Both the position numbers and the translations under genes were made by a program. Of a stretch of 64,000 bases of DNA, positions 1-8,789 are shown one piece after another. The notes below the pieces were generated by a model. That model ran no database searches. It saw only the letters and a list, made by a program, of their open reading frames with translations, and had not been told where the DNA came from. The number at the start of each line of letters is the position of its first letter. Position 1 is the first letter of the stretch. Source of the DNA: Microcoleus sp. AS-A8 (GTDB lineage Bacteria > Cyanobacteriota > Cyanobacteriia > Cyanobacteriales > Coleofasciculaceae); assembly GCA_039962225.1 (NCBI GenBank), contig JAMPKV010000011.1, positions 186,001-250,000 of the forward strand, in the 5' to 3' direction.

Positions 1-1
1 T

Positions 2-694
2 CAAGTGAACATCCCTTGGATTCGGATGCACTACGCCTATCCAACGGGTTTGACCCCAGCCGTAATTCAGGCCATTCAGGAAACCCCGAATGTCCTTCCT
101 TACCTGGATTTACCCCTACAACACTCCCATCCAGAAATCCTGCGCGCCATGAACCGCCCCTGGCAGGGACAGGTGAATGACAGGATTATTGAGCGCCTCA
201 AAACAGCACTGCCCGATGCAGTGCTGCGGACAACCTTTATCGTCGGGTTTCCTGGTGAAACAGACGAACACTTCGATCACTTACTCCAGTTTGTCCAGCG
301 CCATGAGTTTGACCATGTAGGTGTCTTTACCTTTTCTCCGGAAGAGGGTACCTCGGCCTACAACTTGCCAAACCAACTACCCCAAGACGTAATGGATGCC
401 CGTCGGGATGCCCTGATGGCAGCTCAGCAGCCCATCTCCTGGAAAAGGAATCAGGCTTGTGTCGGTAAGGTGGTTGATGTCTTGATTGAGCAAGAACACC
501 CTGAAACAGGTGAATTAATTGGTCGCTCTACTCGATTTGCCCCTGAGGTAGATGGATTGATTTACGTCCAAGGCAATGCTCCCTTGGGCACAATCGTGGG
601 AGTGGAAATTACTGATGCGGATGCCTACGACCTGTATGGTTCTGTAGTCCCTCATTCTTCGTCAGTTGTTAAAGGATTACAGGTGGCTCTTTAG
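2..694 (+). CDS. rimO: Ribosomal protein S12 methylthiotransferase RimO, C-terminal part (5' end outside window)
   Basis: The frame is open from the window edge, so only about the last 230 residues are present; complete family members are about 440 residues. RimO is a radical SAM enzyme that adds a methylthio group to an aspartate of ribosomal protein S12. Visible family features are the stretch [20 protein letters not shown], the [15 protein letters not shown] segment of the radical SAM barrel, and a C-terminal TRAM-type RNA-binding region ending around GSVV. The radical SAM cysteine triplet would lie upstream and is not seen. The next gene is a CrhR-like helicase, and rimO-crhR is a known cyanobacterial gene pair. 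The related tRNA enzyme MiaB is an alternative, but gene order and the TRAM-end sequence favour RimO. Confidence 0.9.
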   Translation, partial: QVNIPWIRMHYAYPTGLTPAVIQAIQETPNVLPYLDLPLQHSHPEILRAMNRPWQGQVNDRIIERLKTALPDAVLRTTFIVGFPGETDEHFDHLLQFVQRHEFDHVGVFTFSPEEGTSAYNLPNQLPQDVMDARRDALMAAQQPISWKRNQACVGKVVDVLIEQEHPETGELIGRSTRFAPEVDGLIYVQGNAPLGTIVGVEITDADAYDLYGSVVPHSSSVVKGLQVAL

Positions 695-720
695 AAGTAT
701 TGCAGGGCGAGCAATTGTTC

Positions 721-812
721 AGGATAAGTCGGTTAGAAGACGAGTTTCAACTTCCAACCTTCTCACCTGAAACGTGCCCCCCTTAAACTTTTCAACCTTG
801 CCCCCCTTAACG
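721..812. repeat. Degenerate pyrimidine-rich short repeats in the rimO-crhR gap
   Basis: The gap between rimO and the helicase holds repeated words such as CAACTTCCAACCTT and two copies of TGCCCCCCTTAA about 25 bases apart. Similar CAACCTT-type runs occur in three other gaps of this window. No terminator hairpin is obvious, so transcription from rimO into the helicase gene is possible. Confidence 0.5.
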
Positions 813-870
813 CTTTGACAACGGATTCTCGATCACTAACAACTAAAAACCTAACAGCGAACACTAACCT

Positions 871-2271
871 ATGACCCTTTCCTTTAAAAGCCTGGGCCTG
901 TCTGAAGCTCGTGTCAATCAACTGGAAAAATTGGGCTTTACAGCACCAACCACCATTCAAACCCAAGCAATTCCCGAAATCCTAGCGGGGCGTGATGTCG
1001 TCGGTCAATCCCAAACGGGTACTGGCAAAACAGCGGCATTTTCGCTGCCCATACTAGAGCAGATTGACCTAGACAACCGAGTCGTACAAGGCTTAATTCT
1101 GACGCCAACGCGAGAGTTAGCCTCTCAAGTCGCTGATGCGATTCGTGACTTCTCTGGCAACCGCCGATTGTCAGTCCTGACAGTTTGTGGCGGTCAATCC
1201 ATTGAACGGCAAATCAAAAGCCTGCAACGTGGCGCTCAACTCGTCGTGGGCACACCAGGACGGGTGATCGATTTACTCGACCGGGGTGACTTGAGATTGG
1301 ATCAAGTGCGCTGGGTGGTGCTGGATGAAGCCGATGAAATGTTGAGCATGGGCTTTATTGATGATGTCAAGAAAATCCTCCAACAATCACCGAAAGAGCG
1401 TCAGACGGCTTGTTTCTCAGCCACCATGCCCCGCCCGATCCGGGATTTAATCAACAACTTCCTGAAATCACCCATTACCGTCACCGTTGAGCAACCCAAA
1501 GCAACCCCGTCGCGGATTGAACAACGCGTGTATATGGTGCCGCGTGGTTGGACCAAGGCCAAAGCACTCCAGCCCATCATGGAACTGGAAGACCCGGAAG
1601 CCGCATTAATTTTTGTGCGGACACGCAAAGCAGCGGCTGAACTAACCAGCCAATTGCAAGCCGCAGGTCACAGTGTAGATGAGTATCACGGCGACCTGAG
1701 CCAGTCCCAACGAGAGCGCTTGCTGTACCGCTTCAAGGCCGGTCAGGTGCGCTGGGTTGTGGCAACCGATATTGCCGCACGCGGCTTAGATGTGGATCAC
1801 CTCACCCATGTGATTAATTACGACCTGCCTGATCAGGTGGAAAGTTATATTCACCGCATCGGTCGTACCGGTCGCGCGGGCAAGACGGGGACGGCAATTA
1901 CCATAATTCAACCGTTTGACCGTCGCAAGCTGAACCTGATTGAGCGAAAAGTGCGGCAAGCCTTGGTCGTTTCCCGCATTCCGACGCGCTCCCAAATTGA
2001 GGCGCAGCGTTTGGAAAAACTGCAAAACCAGTTGCGCGAAGCCCTTTCAGGGGAACGGATGGCCTCCTTCCTACCAGTGGTGCGCGATTTGAGTGAGGAA
2101 TACGATCCCCATGCGATCGCAGCCGCTGCCCTGCAAATGGTCTACGACCAAACCCAACCCGCTTGGATGGCAGGTGATTATGATGATGGGTCGATGGTGG
2201 AACGGCCGAAAATCATCAAGCGTCAGAGCGACAAGCCCCAACCCTCTGTAACACCGAACCGTTCACGATAA
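871..2271 (+). CDS. crhR: DEAD-box ATP-dependent RNA helicase, CrhR-like
   Basis: A 466-residue superfamily 2 RNA helicase that unwinds RNA using ATP, probably in cold or redox stress and RNA turnover. All core motifs are present in order: an N-terminal Q motif, motif I (SQTGTGKT), Ia (PTRELA), TPGR, motif II (DEAD in VLDEADEML), motif III (SAT), then in the second RecA lobe VATDIAARGLD and HRIGRTGRAG. The tail after about residue 380 is short and ends in a basic region. The ATG at 871 follows a 176-base gap after rimO. In Synechocystis the homologous rimO-crhR pair is cotranscribed and processed; the same arrangement here suggests shared control, which is inference. The paralogue name crhC is possible, but size and neighbour favour crhR. 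Confidence 0.88.
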   Translation: MTLSFKSLGLSEARVNQLEKLGFTAPTTIQTQAIPEILAGRDVVGQSQTGTGKTAAFSLPILEQIDLDNRVVQGLILTPTRELASQVADAIRDFSGNRRLSVLTVCGGQSIERQIKSLQRGAQLVVGTPGRVIDLLDRGDLRLDQVRWVVLDEADEMLSMGFIDDVKKILQQSPKERQTACFSATMPRPIRDLINNFLKSPITVTVEQPKATPSRIEQRVYMVPRGWTKAKALQPIMELEDPEAALIFVRTRKAAAELTSQLQAAGHSVDEYHGDLSQSQRERLLYRFKAGQVRWVVATDIAARGLDVDHLTHVINYDLPDQVESYIHRIGRTGRAGKTGTAITIIQPFDRRKLNLIERKVRQALVVSRIPTRSQIEAQRLEKLQNQLREALSGERMASFLPVVRDLSEEYDPHAIAAAALQMVYDQTQPAWMAGDYDDGSMVERPKIIKRQSDKPQPSVTPNRSR

Positions 2272-2304
2272 ACTGAAACAAAAGATGAAGTAGGAAAAAA
2301 GGAG

Positions 2305-2392
2305 GAGGTATGAAGTATGAAGGCAAAAAAAAGTTAGATCACTCGGTAATCACCCAGGTTGTTTGACTTTGAAACCTCATACTTCATACCTC
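2305..2392. repeat. Long inverted repeat between crhR and thrC
   Basis: The arms 2305-2320 (GAGGTATGAAGTATGA) and 2377-2392 are perfect reverse complements, 16 bp, separated by 56 bases. Flanking A- and T-rich runs extend the symmetry imperfectly. It could be a folded 3' end of the helicase transcript or a small palindromic intergenic repeat. No coding potential is seen. Confidence 0.6.
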
Positions 2393-2450
2393 TTACTTTT
2401 TTTCCCGCTTCCTTCTGCCCACTCCCTACTTCAAAACTTTTGCAACGATT

Positions 2451-3572
2451 GTGGCTTCAACTCTGTCTGCTGCCGATTCCTCTGCCTTTGAAGGCACCGC
2501 TCCCCGGCGTCTGAACTGGCCGGGTTTAATTGAGGCATACCGTCCTTATTTACCAGTCAGCGCTTCGACTCCCGTGGTCACCCTGCAGGAGGGCAACACT
2601 CCGCTGATTCCTGTCCCGGCGATCGCCCAAATCATTGGCAAAGGGGTACGGGTACTGGTGAAATTTGACGGACTCAATCCCACCGGGAGCTTCAAAGACC
2701 GGGGGATGACTATGGCCATTTCTAAGGCAAAGGAAGCCGGAGCCAAGGCAGTAATCTGCGCGAGTACGGGTAACACCTCGGCATCAGCCGCCGCCTACGC
2801 CCGTCGTGGTGGGATGAGGGCATTTGTGTTGATTCCCGATGGATATGTGGCACTCGGTAAACTGGCGCAGGCTTTACTTTATGGGGCAGAAGTGCTCGCG
2901 ATTAAGGGGAATTTTGACCAAGCGTTGAATATTGTGCGGGAGATGGCAGAAAGTTATCCTGTGACTTTGGTCAACTCCGTTAACCCCTATCGTTTAGAAG
3001 GCCAGAAGACAGGCGCGTTTGAGGTAGTCGATAATTTGGGCGATGCTCCGGATTGGCTGTGTATCCCAGTTGGAAATGCAGGAAATATCACAGCATATTG
3101 GATGGGTTTTTGTCAATACCATCAGCAGGGAAAATGTAACCGATTGCCTCGGATGATGGGATTTCAAGCCTCTGGAGCCTCTCCCTTGGTGACAGGCAAA
3201 ATATTCACCCATCCGGAAACAGTGGCGACAGCGATTCGGATTGGAAATCCCGCGAGTTGGGAAAAAGCGATCGCCGCGCAACAAGCGAGTCAAGGACAAT
3301 TTAATAGCGTCACCGATGCCGAAATTCTCGAAGCCTATCGGTTACTCGCCTCTCAAGAAGGAATTTTCTGTGAACCCGCCAGCGCCGCATCGGTAGCGGG
3401 TTTGTTAAAAGTCAAAGACCAAGTTCCCCCAGGATCAACAGTGGTGTGTGTGCTGACGGGTAATGGTCTTAAAGACCCAGATACGGCAATCAACCACAGC
3501 AATAACCAGTTCAAACCAGGAATTGAGCCAACCACAGCAGCAGTGGCTCAGGCAATGGGACTGAAGGATTAA
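2451..3572 (+). CDS. thrC: Threonine synthase
   Basis: A 373-residue fold-type II PLP enzyme that converts O-phosphohomoserine to threonine. The PLP-binding lysine lies in GSFKDRGM (about Lys82), followed by the phosphate-pocket segment [19 protein letters not shown]. The C-terminal part has [11 protein letters not shown], typical of the family. The start is GTG at 2451; the next in-frame ATG would cut into the fold. The stop TAA ends exactly where the reverse-strand glycosyltransferase remnant ends. No other threonine genes are nearby. Confidence 0.93.
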   Translation: MASTLSAADSSAFEGTAPRRLNWPGLIEAYRPYLPVSASTPVVTLQEGNTPLIPVPAIAQIIGKGVRVLVKFDGLNPTGSFKDRGMTMAISKAKEAGAKAVICASTGNTSASAAAYARRGGMRAFVLIPDGYVALGKLAQALLYGAEVLAIKGNFDQALNIVREMAESYPVTLVNSVNPYRLEGQKTGAFEVVDNLGDAPDWLCIPVGNAGNITAYWMGFCQYHQQGKCNRLPRMMGFQASGASPLVTGKIFTHPETVATAIRIGNPASWEKAIAAQQASQGQFNSVTDAEILEAYRLLASQEGIFCEPASAASVAGLLKVKDQVPPGSTVVCVLTGNGLKDPDTAINHSNNQFKPGIEPTTAAVAQAMGLKD

Positions 3573-3836
3573 TCATTTTTCATGCACTGGCTGTTTTATT
3601 GCCGCCAGTTGTTCCAGCTTTTCTAACAAGGATTCAGGCATTTTCTTCGGGTCAGAGGGATCGAACGCATTGAGTATGGGAACGTAGCGTGCGCCCGTCG
3701 CCTCAATATGAGACTGGAAATCTTTCCCGGTATACCACCATACCTCATGACCACGCTCTACGAGCTTGCGAGCAATAGGTAAAGCAGGATTGACATGTCC
3801 AAAAGCGGGGATTGTGCCGATAAGAAAACGAGCCAT
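3573..3836 (-). pseudogene. N-terminal remnant of an MGT/UGT-type glycosyltransferase
   Basis: Eighty-seven residues beginning MARFLIGTIPAFGHVNPALP match the N-terminal nucleotide-fold start of GT1-family glycosyltransferases (macrolide or UDP-glucosyl type), which run to about 400 residues. The acceptor domain continues to about GARYVPILNAFDP and the frame then ends. The whole C-terminal donor-binding domain is missing. The stop abuts the thrC stop from the other strand, so the rest was probably lost by deletion. It is unlikely to be an active enzyme. Confidence 0.75.
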
Positions 3837-3962
3837 GTTGAATCGAAACTCTAATGAACTGTAAGAGGACAGCTAGCCCTGCCTCTGGTTGCGAGTTTAG
3901 CGATCGCGCCTTACTGTTGTCTTGCCCGTTCTTGTGAAAAATATTCTAATATTGTTAAAATT

Positions 3963-4859
3963 TCAGAGTAATTCCCTGTAGACTTTTGGTGTTTTTGCTG
4001 TGTGCTTCCGAAAAACTCTTGTGAAATGACTTTGACTTTGAAAACCGACTTGGTGACAAATTTCTATAATTGTTAAGTCTCGGCTTTTCAACAACTGTTT
4101 TGCTTTCTCAATTCGGCATTTAGTTACATACTGATGCGGTGCAAGTCCTGTAGATTGCTTGAACAAAGTAGCAAAATAATAAGGACTCATCTGGGCTAGA
4201 GTGGCAAGTTGAGTCAAACTTAAGTCCTGATCAAGATGGTTGTTAATGTAGGCGATCGCTTCCCTCAATTTGTACTTTGGCAGTCCGCCTGTATAGTCTC
4301 GAATAACAAGTGGCTTTGTAGAGTATCGCCGCAGTAGATGAGCTGAAAGGGCAGTCGCCATTGATTCAGCGTACAGACGACTATCCACTTCACCTGATTC
4401 AAGTTCAGTCTTAAGTGCCAGACCAATGTGTTGAATGAGCGGGTCGCGTATCTTGACTTGCGATATAAGCTCAACATGCTCTACATCAACTGATTCGTAG
4501 GCAATATGAGCCAATTTTGTGGGTTCAAGATAGAGGTTGATAAACTCAGCTTCTCCACTGCACCAGGTTAAAGGACTGGGTTGGTTAGCAGGTAAGATAC
4601 CAAGTTCGCCATTGCTGTAATTTTCGTTCTGAAAATGTCCCTTTACCGTCAGCCTTGCCGGGGAATAACCGACATGGATGCTGATAATGTGCTGTGCAAG
4701 GCAAAATTCAGGAACTTCGTGAGCCGATTGTCGGTAATAGGCAAAGTGAATACCTTCCCAGCCTGCCTGATAACTTGAGAGAATAGGCGATCGCGGCAGA
4801 ATTAGCTTTAAAGCGTCTCGATGGGTGCCGTCAATCGTTAAAGGTTTATCTTTGTTCAA
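3963..4859 (-). CDS. AraC-family transcriptional regulator
   Basis: A 298-residue protein. The last 100 residues form a double helix-turn-helix of the AraC type, with first HTH around LSLTQLATLAQMSPYYFATL and second around IIEICHQVGFQSQSHFTRVF, ending in the usual TPKVYRELL. The first 170 residues would be the ligand or dimer domain and match nothing I can name. The only plausible start is TTG at 4859, which sits inside the end of the upstream coiled-coil gene (14-base overlap), suggesting translational coupling. The target and effector are unknown. Confidence 0.85.
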   Translation of the reverse strand: MNKDKPLTIDGTHRDALKLILPRSPILSSYQAGWEGIHFAYYRQSAHEVPEFCLAQHIISIHVGYSPARLTVKGHFQNENYSNGELGILPANQPSPLTWCSGEAEFINLYLEPTKLAHIAYESVDVEHVELISQVKIRDPLIQHIGLALKTELESGEVDSRLYAESMATALSAHLLRRYSTKPLVIRDYTGGLPKYKLREAIAYINNHLDQDLSLTQLATLAQMSPYYFATLFKQSTGLAPHQYVTKCRIEKAKQLLKSRDLTIIEICHQVGFQSQSHFTRVFRKHTAKTPKVYRELL

Positions 4860-5331
4860 GTTCCTGGGATTCTGAACTAGACTGTTGATTGCCCCGTTCC
4901 TTATTCAGCTGGTCGATGGTGTCGCCAATGACGGCAGTTAAGCTTTTGCGGGTTTGAGCATGATTAGATTGCTCAGTTTTTAAGGCATCAATTAGGCGAT
5001 CGCGTTCCACTAATACCTCTTTCAGCTTTGCCTTCAATTCTTCAGGCGTTAGCAGTCCTGTCACTTCCTGCTCAAGTGCTGACTCCCCTTCAGGATCATC
5101 CGCACTCAGGCGAGAACTCTCTCCTGTGAGTTGCTGGATTTGAACCTTGAGGGATTCCATTTGTTGTTGTGCCAGCTTCGCTTCTGTACGACGTTGCTGT
5201 GCTTCGTTGGTGTATAGTTTACGCCAGTTATCAGCACTCTCATAAGCGGCATCGCGATCGCTAACGGTATCTGCCAGTTGCTGCTTGAGCTGCTTAATTT
5301 CGTTTAACCACTGCTTGATATCGTTGTTCAT
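4846..5331 (-). CDS. Coiled-coil protein of unknown function
   Basis: About 161 residues, mostly charged heptads: a first coiled segment (roughly residues 1-65, rich in K, Q, E and A), an acidic linker (SADDPEGESALEQE), then a second coiled segment. No catalytic or membrane motif is visible. The start is taken as ATG at 5331; a TTG two codons upstream (5337) is possible. It overlaps the AraC gene by 14 bases, so the two are probably expressed together; the coiled coil may be a partner of the regulator, which is inference only. Confidence 0.7.
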   Translation of the reverse strand: MNNDIKQWLNEIKQLKQQLADTVSDRDAAYESADNWRKLYTNEAQQRRTEAKLAQQQMESLKVQIQQLTGESSRLSADDPEGESALEQEVTGLLTPEELKAKLKEVLVERDRLIDALKTEQSNHAQTRKSLTAVIGDTIDQLNKERGNQQSSSESQELEQR

Positions 5332-5468
5332 CGACAACCGCTCCTGTAATAGCTTTCTGGTTAATACTCCCTTGTGTCGGTCACATTACCGACCTCTTTT
5401 GATCAGTCAATCGCTTATAAATTTGGCAGATTAATCATTAACATACCTTGCTGCCAAACTCAGTACCT

Positions 5469-6377
5469 ATGCTGTCTGCGCGTTTTTTTCGTTTTTTTCG
5501 CCACCTCAATTGGGCAACCCTAAGGAAAACGTTCGCCCGTGCCATAGAACGTCGGCTGATGGGACTATCTGCTGAAATGGCCTATAACGCCATATTAGCC
5601 CTGTTTCCAGCAATTTTAGCGATTCTCACGGCAATTGGACTGTTTGAAGAATCTTTACAATCCACCTTCCGTAACCTGGTACGTCAGCTTAGCGAAGTGG
5701 CTCCTTACGAAGTTGTGGAACTCATTCGTCAGTTCAAGCTGGAAATTAGCCGCACAAAAAGTAGCGGCCTCTTCTCTCTGAGCTTTGTTTTCGCCATTTG
5801 GGCTTCTTCTGGGGTGCTGAGTGCGGCGATGAACGCCTTCGATCAAATGCATAAAATTCCTCCAGAACAAACACGACCCTTTTGGAAAGCTAAATTAGTA
5901 TCCTTAGGTTTAACGATTGGCAGTATTTTATTCTCAGTTCTGGCTTCTTTCTTGGTCTTCGTCAGTGATTGGCTGGTGAAAATAGTCGTTGCTCATAGTG
6001 GAGCATCGCTCCTATTGACCCTATGGCGGCTTTTAAGTTGGCCTTTAGCGTTGGGTATCATTGCTACAGGTTGTGCTTTTATCTATCGCTATGGCCCCAG
6101 TCGTTGGACTAAAGGCACACCGATTATGCCAGGAGCCGTTTTGGCGGCAATTTCCTGGGCAATTGTCTCAGCGCTGTTTCGGCTTTATGTCACGAACTTT
6201 GGCAATTACAATAAAGTCTACGGAGCCGTCGGTGCAGTCATTGTCTTATTACTTTGGCTCTATATGACTTCTTTGGTACTTTTATTAGGCGACCAGCTCA
6301 ACGTCACCGTAGGAGAGACCATGCAACAAGGCAGATTCCTAAACAGTCTCAGCAGAACTATAAAGCTCAAAGAATGA
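5469..6377 (+). CDS. YihY/BrkB-family (UPF0761) inner membrane protein
   Basis: About 302 residues with a basic N-terminus, the family signature region RLMGLSAEMAYNAILALFPA, and six hydrophobic segments spread over the chain, ending with LLLWLYMTSLVLLLGDQLN. This membrane family was once called ribonuclease BN in error; its function is unclear. The ATG at 5469 is used; a TTG at 5448 would add seven residues and neither has a clear ribosome site. It is divergent from the coiled-coil/AraC pair. Confidence 0.85.
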   Translation: MLSARFFRFFRHLNWATLRKTFARAIERRLMGLSAEMAYNAILALFPAILAILTAIGLFEESLQSTFRNLVRQLSEVAPYEVVELIRQFKLEISRTKSSGLFSLSFVFAIWASSGVLSAAMNAFDQMHKIPPEQTRPFWKAKLVSLGLTIGSILFSVLASFLVFVSDWLVKIVVAHSGASLLLTLWRLLSWPLALGIIATGCAFIYRYGPSRWTKGTPIMPGAVLAAISWAIVSALFRLYVTNFGNYNKVYGAVGAVIVLLLWLYMTSLVLLLGDQLNVTVGETMQQGRFLNSLSRTIKLKE

Positions 6378-6661
6378 CTCAAAAGCAACACCTACAAAGT
6401 ACCTCCCTAGTGCAACGTGGCAAAAGTTTTCCACCACTTCAATAGGATTAACGTAAAAGCTTGCTCCGAGATCTCCCCCGTGGCCAACGGGTGGGTTATT
6501 TCTGCCAAGCTCAAGCTGGTCTGGGGTGGTGTCTGGTGCCCCTTTTAAAGAGTATGGGAGGGAAACGAAATGGAAGGGGCTTTAAATCTTCTGTCATCCT
6601 CATAGAGGATAAATATTTCATCCTTTATTTTTCAAACCTTAAACGCTAAGTCAATTAAACA

Positions 6662-7171
6662 ATGTCCCAAATCTCTCCTCAATCTTCCCATCCATCCGGT
6701 GATGCTAGGATATCTAGCTTTCGGCGTCTGCGTCGGTTGAGCCACATCCTAGATAACGCGATTCCCATTCCGGGGACATCTTATCGCATTGGTATTGACC
6801 CCCTCATCGGTCTGTTACCGGGAGGTGGTGATTTCTTCGGAACCGCTGTCTCCGCTTATATTGTGCTGGAAGCGGCACGAATGGGGGTACCACGAGAGAC
6901 TTTAGTTCAAATGGTCTGGAATATTATTGTTGATACACTCAGTGGGACTGTGCCTGTATTGGGGGATTTGGTCGATGTGACTTGGAAGGCAAATACCAAA
7001 AATATTGTTCTGCTGGAAGAACACTTAAAAATTCCTCCTTCCCCGACTCGAAAAAAGGTTGATTGGTTGTTTCTGGCGCTGCTATTTGGGGTACTGCTTT
7101 TAGTAGTGGTGGGTGTCGCCGCCATCAGCGTCATGCTGTTGAGGTGGCTTTTTAGTGCAATCACAGGTTAA
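6662..7171 (+). CDS. DUF4112 membrane protein
   Basis: A 169-residue protein matching the DUF4112 family: LSHILDNAIPIPGTSYRIGI, then DPLIGLLPGGGDFFG, then the GTVPVLGDLVDVTWKANTKN block, followed by one strong C-terminal membrane helix (FLALLFGVLLLVVVGVAAIS). Family function is unknown. The ATG at 6662 follows a 284-base gap after the YihY gene in which I see no gene. Confidence 0.85.
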   Translation: MSQISPQSSHPSGDARISSFRRLRRLSHILDNAIPIPGTSYRIGIDPLIGLLPGGGDFFGTAVSAYIVLEAARMGVPRETLVQMVWNIIVDTLSGTVPVLGDLVDVTWKANTKNIVLLEEHLKIPPSPTRKKVDWLFLALLFGVLLLVVVGVAAISVMLLRWLFSAITG

Positions 7172-7331
7172 GCGATCGCACTTTGAATGGGCAACATTCA
7201 ATACAGGAGAATCAGCCAGCAAAAACTCTAAGGTAGGCACCGTGAGTTAACCCTCACAACGTGGATCGTGCCCATCTTTTCCTACTCCCTATTTTCCAGA
7301 TAGTCAGGGTAAGTAGGAAATTGAGAACGCG

Positions 7332-7985
7332 TCAAAAATTACAAAAAAATAAGGCTTCTGGTTCATCGCTAAAAATATAGGCATAGTCGAATACTAAGAA
7401 ATTCAGATGACGAATCATCAAAAAGCCTAAATGTTTTACGGTGTCTGTTGTAAAAGTAGCCATGACTAATTCATTCAATTTTTTCTCTTTGATGCAAGGT
7501 CTTTTGACGAAATAGTTCCGTTTCGCAAAAAAAATATTTTCATGTTTAGGAACAATAATTCCATTAATTTGATGAGTATTTTGAATAGGTTTTATATAAT
7601 TATTGATAAAACTATCTTGGTTTTTCTGTAGTCCATATAACCGTTCATGCTGTAACCAGCTCATCTGAAAAATCATTTTCAGGATTTCAAAACCCAAAAG
7701 ATAATAAAAAATATTGTTAGTTTCTTTTTGATTAGACACTAAACGTAAAGATAATTCATAATGAGAGTCACTATGGGTGCGTAAATCTTGAGCTAAATGG
7801 ATATAAAACTGTTCAATAAACTCTCTTAAGACAAAAGCATTAATTTCTTTATTAATATGAAATTTCCTGAGATGCTTTTCTATTATTTTTTGAGGAAACT
7901 GCCCCAAAAGATTAGTTATCGCCAGGTCTTTATCTTTAAAGGAAGTTAAAGATTTTGATTTACTTTCTCTAGTAATGGCACGCAT
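7332..7985 (-). CDS. Hypothetical protein, AT-rich orphan
   Basis: A 217-residue protein that I do not recognise. It is lysine-, asparagine- and phenylalanine-rich with no signal peptide, no clear membrane span and no known motif. The gene is visibly more AT-rich than its neighbours and ends with FFCNF just inside a spacer. Predicted content is mostly helical. Codon bias unlike the surrounding genes suggests recent acquisition, but a fast-evolving native gene is equally possible. The ATG at 7985 has no strong ribosome site. Confidence 0.6.
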   Translation of the reverse strand: MRAITRESKSKSLTSFKDKDLAITNLLGQFPQKIIEKHLRKFHINKEINAFVLREFIEQFYIHLAQDLRTHSDSHYELSLRLVSNQKETNNIFYYLLGFEILKMIFQMSWLQHERLYGLQKNQDSFINNYIKPIQNTHQINGIIVPKHENIFFAKRNYFVKRPCIKEKKLNELVMATFTTDTVKHLGFLMIRHLNFLVFDYAYIFSDEPEALFFCNF

Positions 7986-8789
7986 TCAATCACCTAATGA
8001 TAATTTAACGGTGTTAAGACTCATGAGACTTTTATCCCCATCCTCTAATTTGTAGAAATTAAAAACTAGTAACATCCCTCTTTAGTGTAGCTTCCCTAGG
8101 GATAGTTGGGTTGCGCCATTAATCGTGAGAATTGAACAAGAAACATTAAGAAAATTAAGATTCAAATAACTTAATATTTGGTCAGAGTCGATTGAAACCA
8201 TCCTGGAAGCTTGAGCTACGAAACAGAGCTGAAACACAAGCCATCAACCGCATTCTCCATAAGCGGACAGTGCTGGATACAGGAAACTTTATGAGCCTGT
8301 ACGAATTAGGTGAAAAACCGGATTAATCTAACTAGAATAGGTTTCATCTTCCTCCAGGAATAGTACGCTAACGCAACAGGATAGGAGGTTTGCCTTGAGT
8401 CGTCAAGCGGACTCAAAAGCTGTTTTAAAATGGAGTAATAGCAACTCAGTTGTTAATAGTAAAGCCTTTGGTAATGTTGCAGCTTAGTCAGTTAGCTGCT
8501 CAATGCTGCGGTACGCGAACCTGACGTGAACGCAGCCATCAAATCTGTGCCAATTATTGTATCCTTCTTGAGAAGAGTCAGCCAACTTAGTAGGACAGAA
8601 AGAAATCTGGCCCCCTGTTCTGTTCCCCCCTTTTTTAGCCGGATCGACCGCTAAAGATGAGCGGAGTTCATAGGAGGATGAGCAGGTTGGGGGATCGAGG
8701 TGTAACCTCTGGGTTAAATGGTATAAGGTGGGCAATGCCCACCCTACCTATAGTGCGATCGCCTTGGGCAGGCGCGTTATTCTCTCAGG
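7986..8789. other. 804-base gap with possible small ORF and a palindrome
   Basis: No convincing gene. A 44-codon frame from TTG 8192 to TAA 8326 on the plus strand looks mildly coding (contains RILHKRTVLDTGNF) and could be a small gene or a remnant. At 8727-8743 there is a near-perfect palindrome GGTGGGCAATGCCCACC, a type of repeat common between cyanobacterial genes. The region lies upstream of the AT-rich orphan and downstream of glgP. Confidence 0.4.

Noticed and set aside
6461-6649. 62-codon open frame before the DUF4112 gene
   Set aside because: Composition is not protein-like and no start signal was found.
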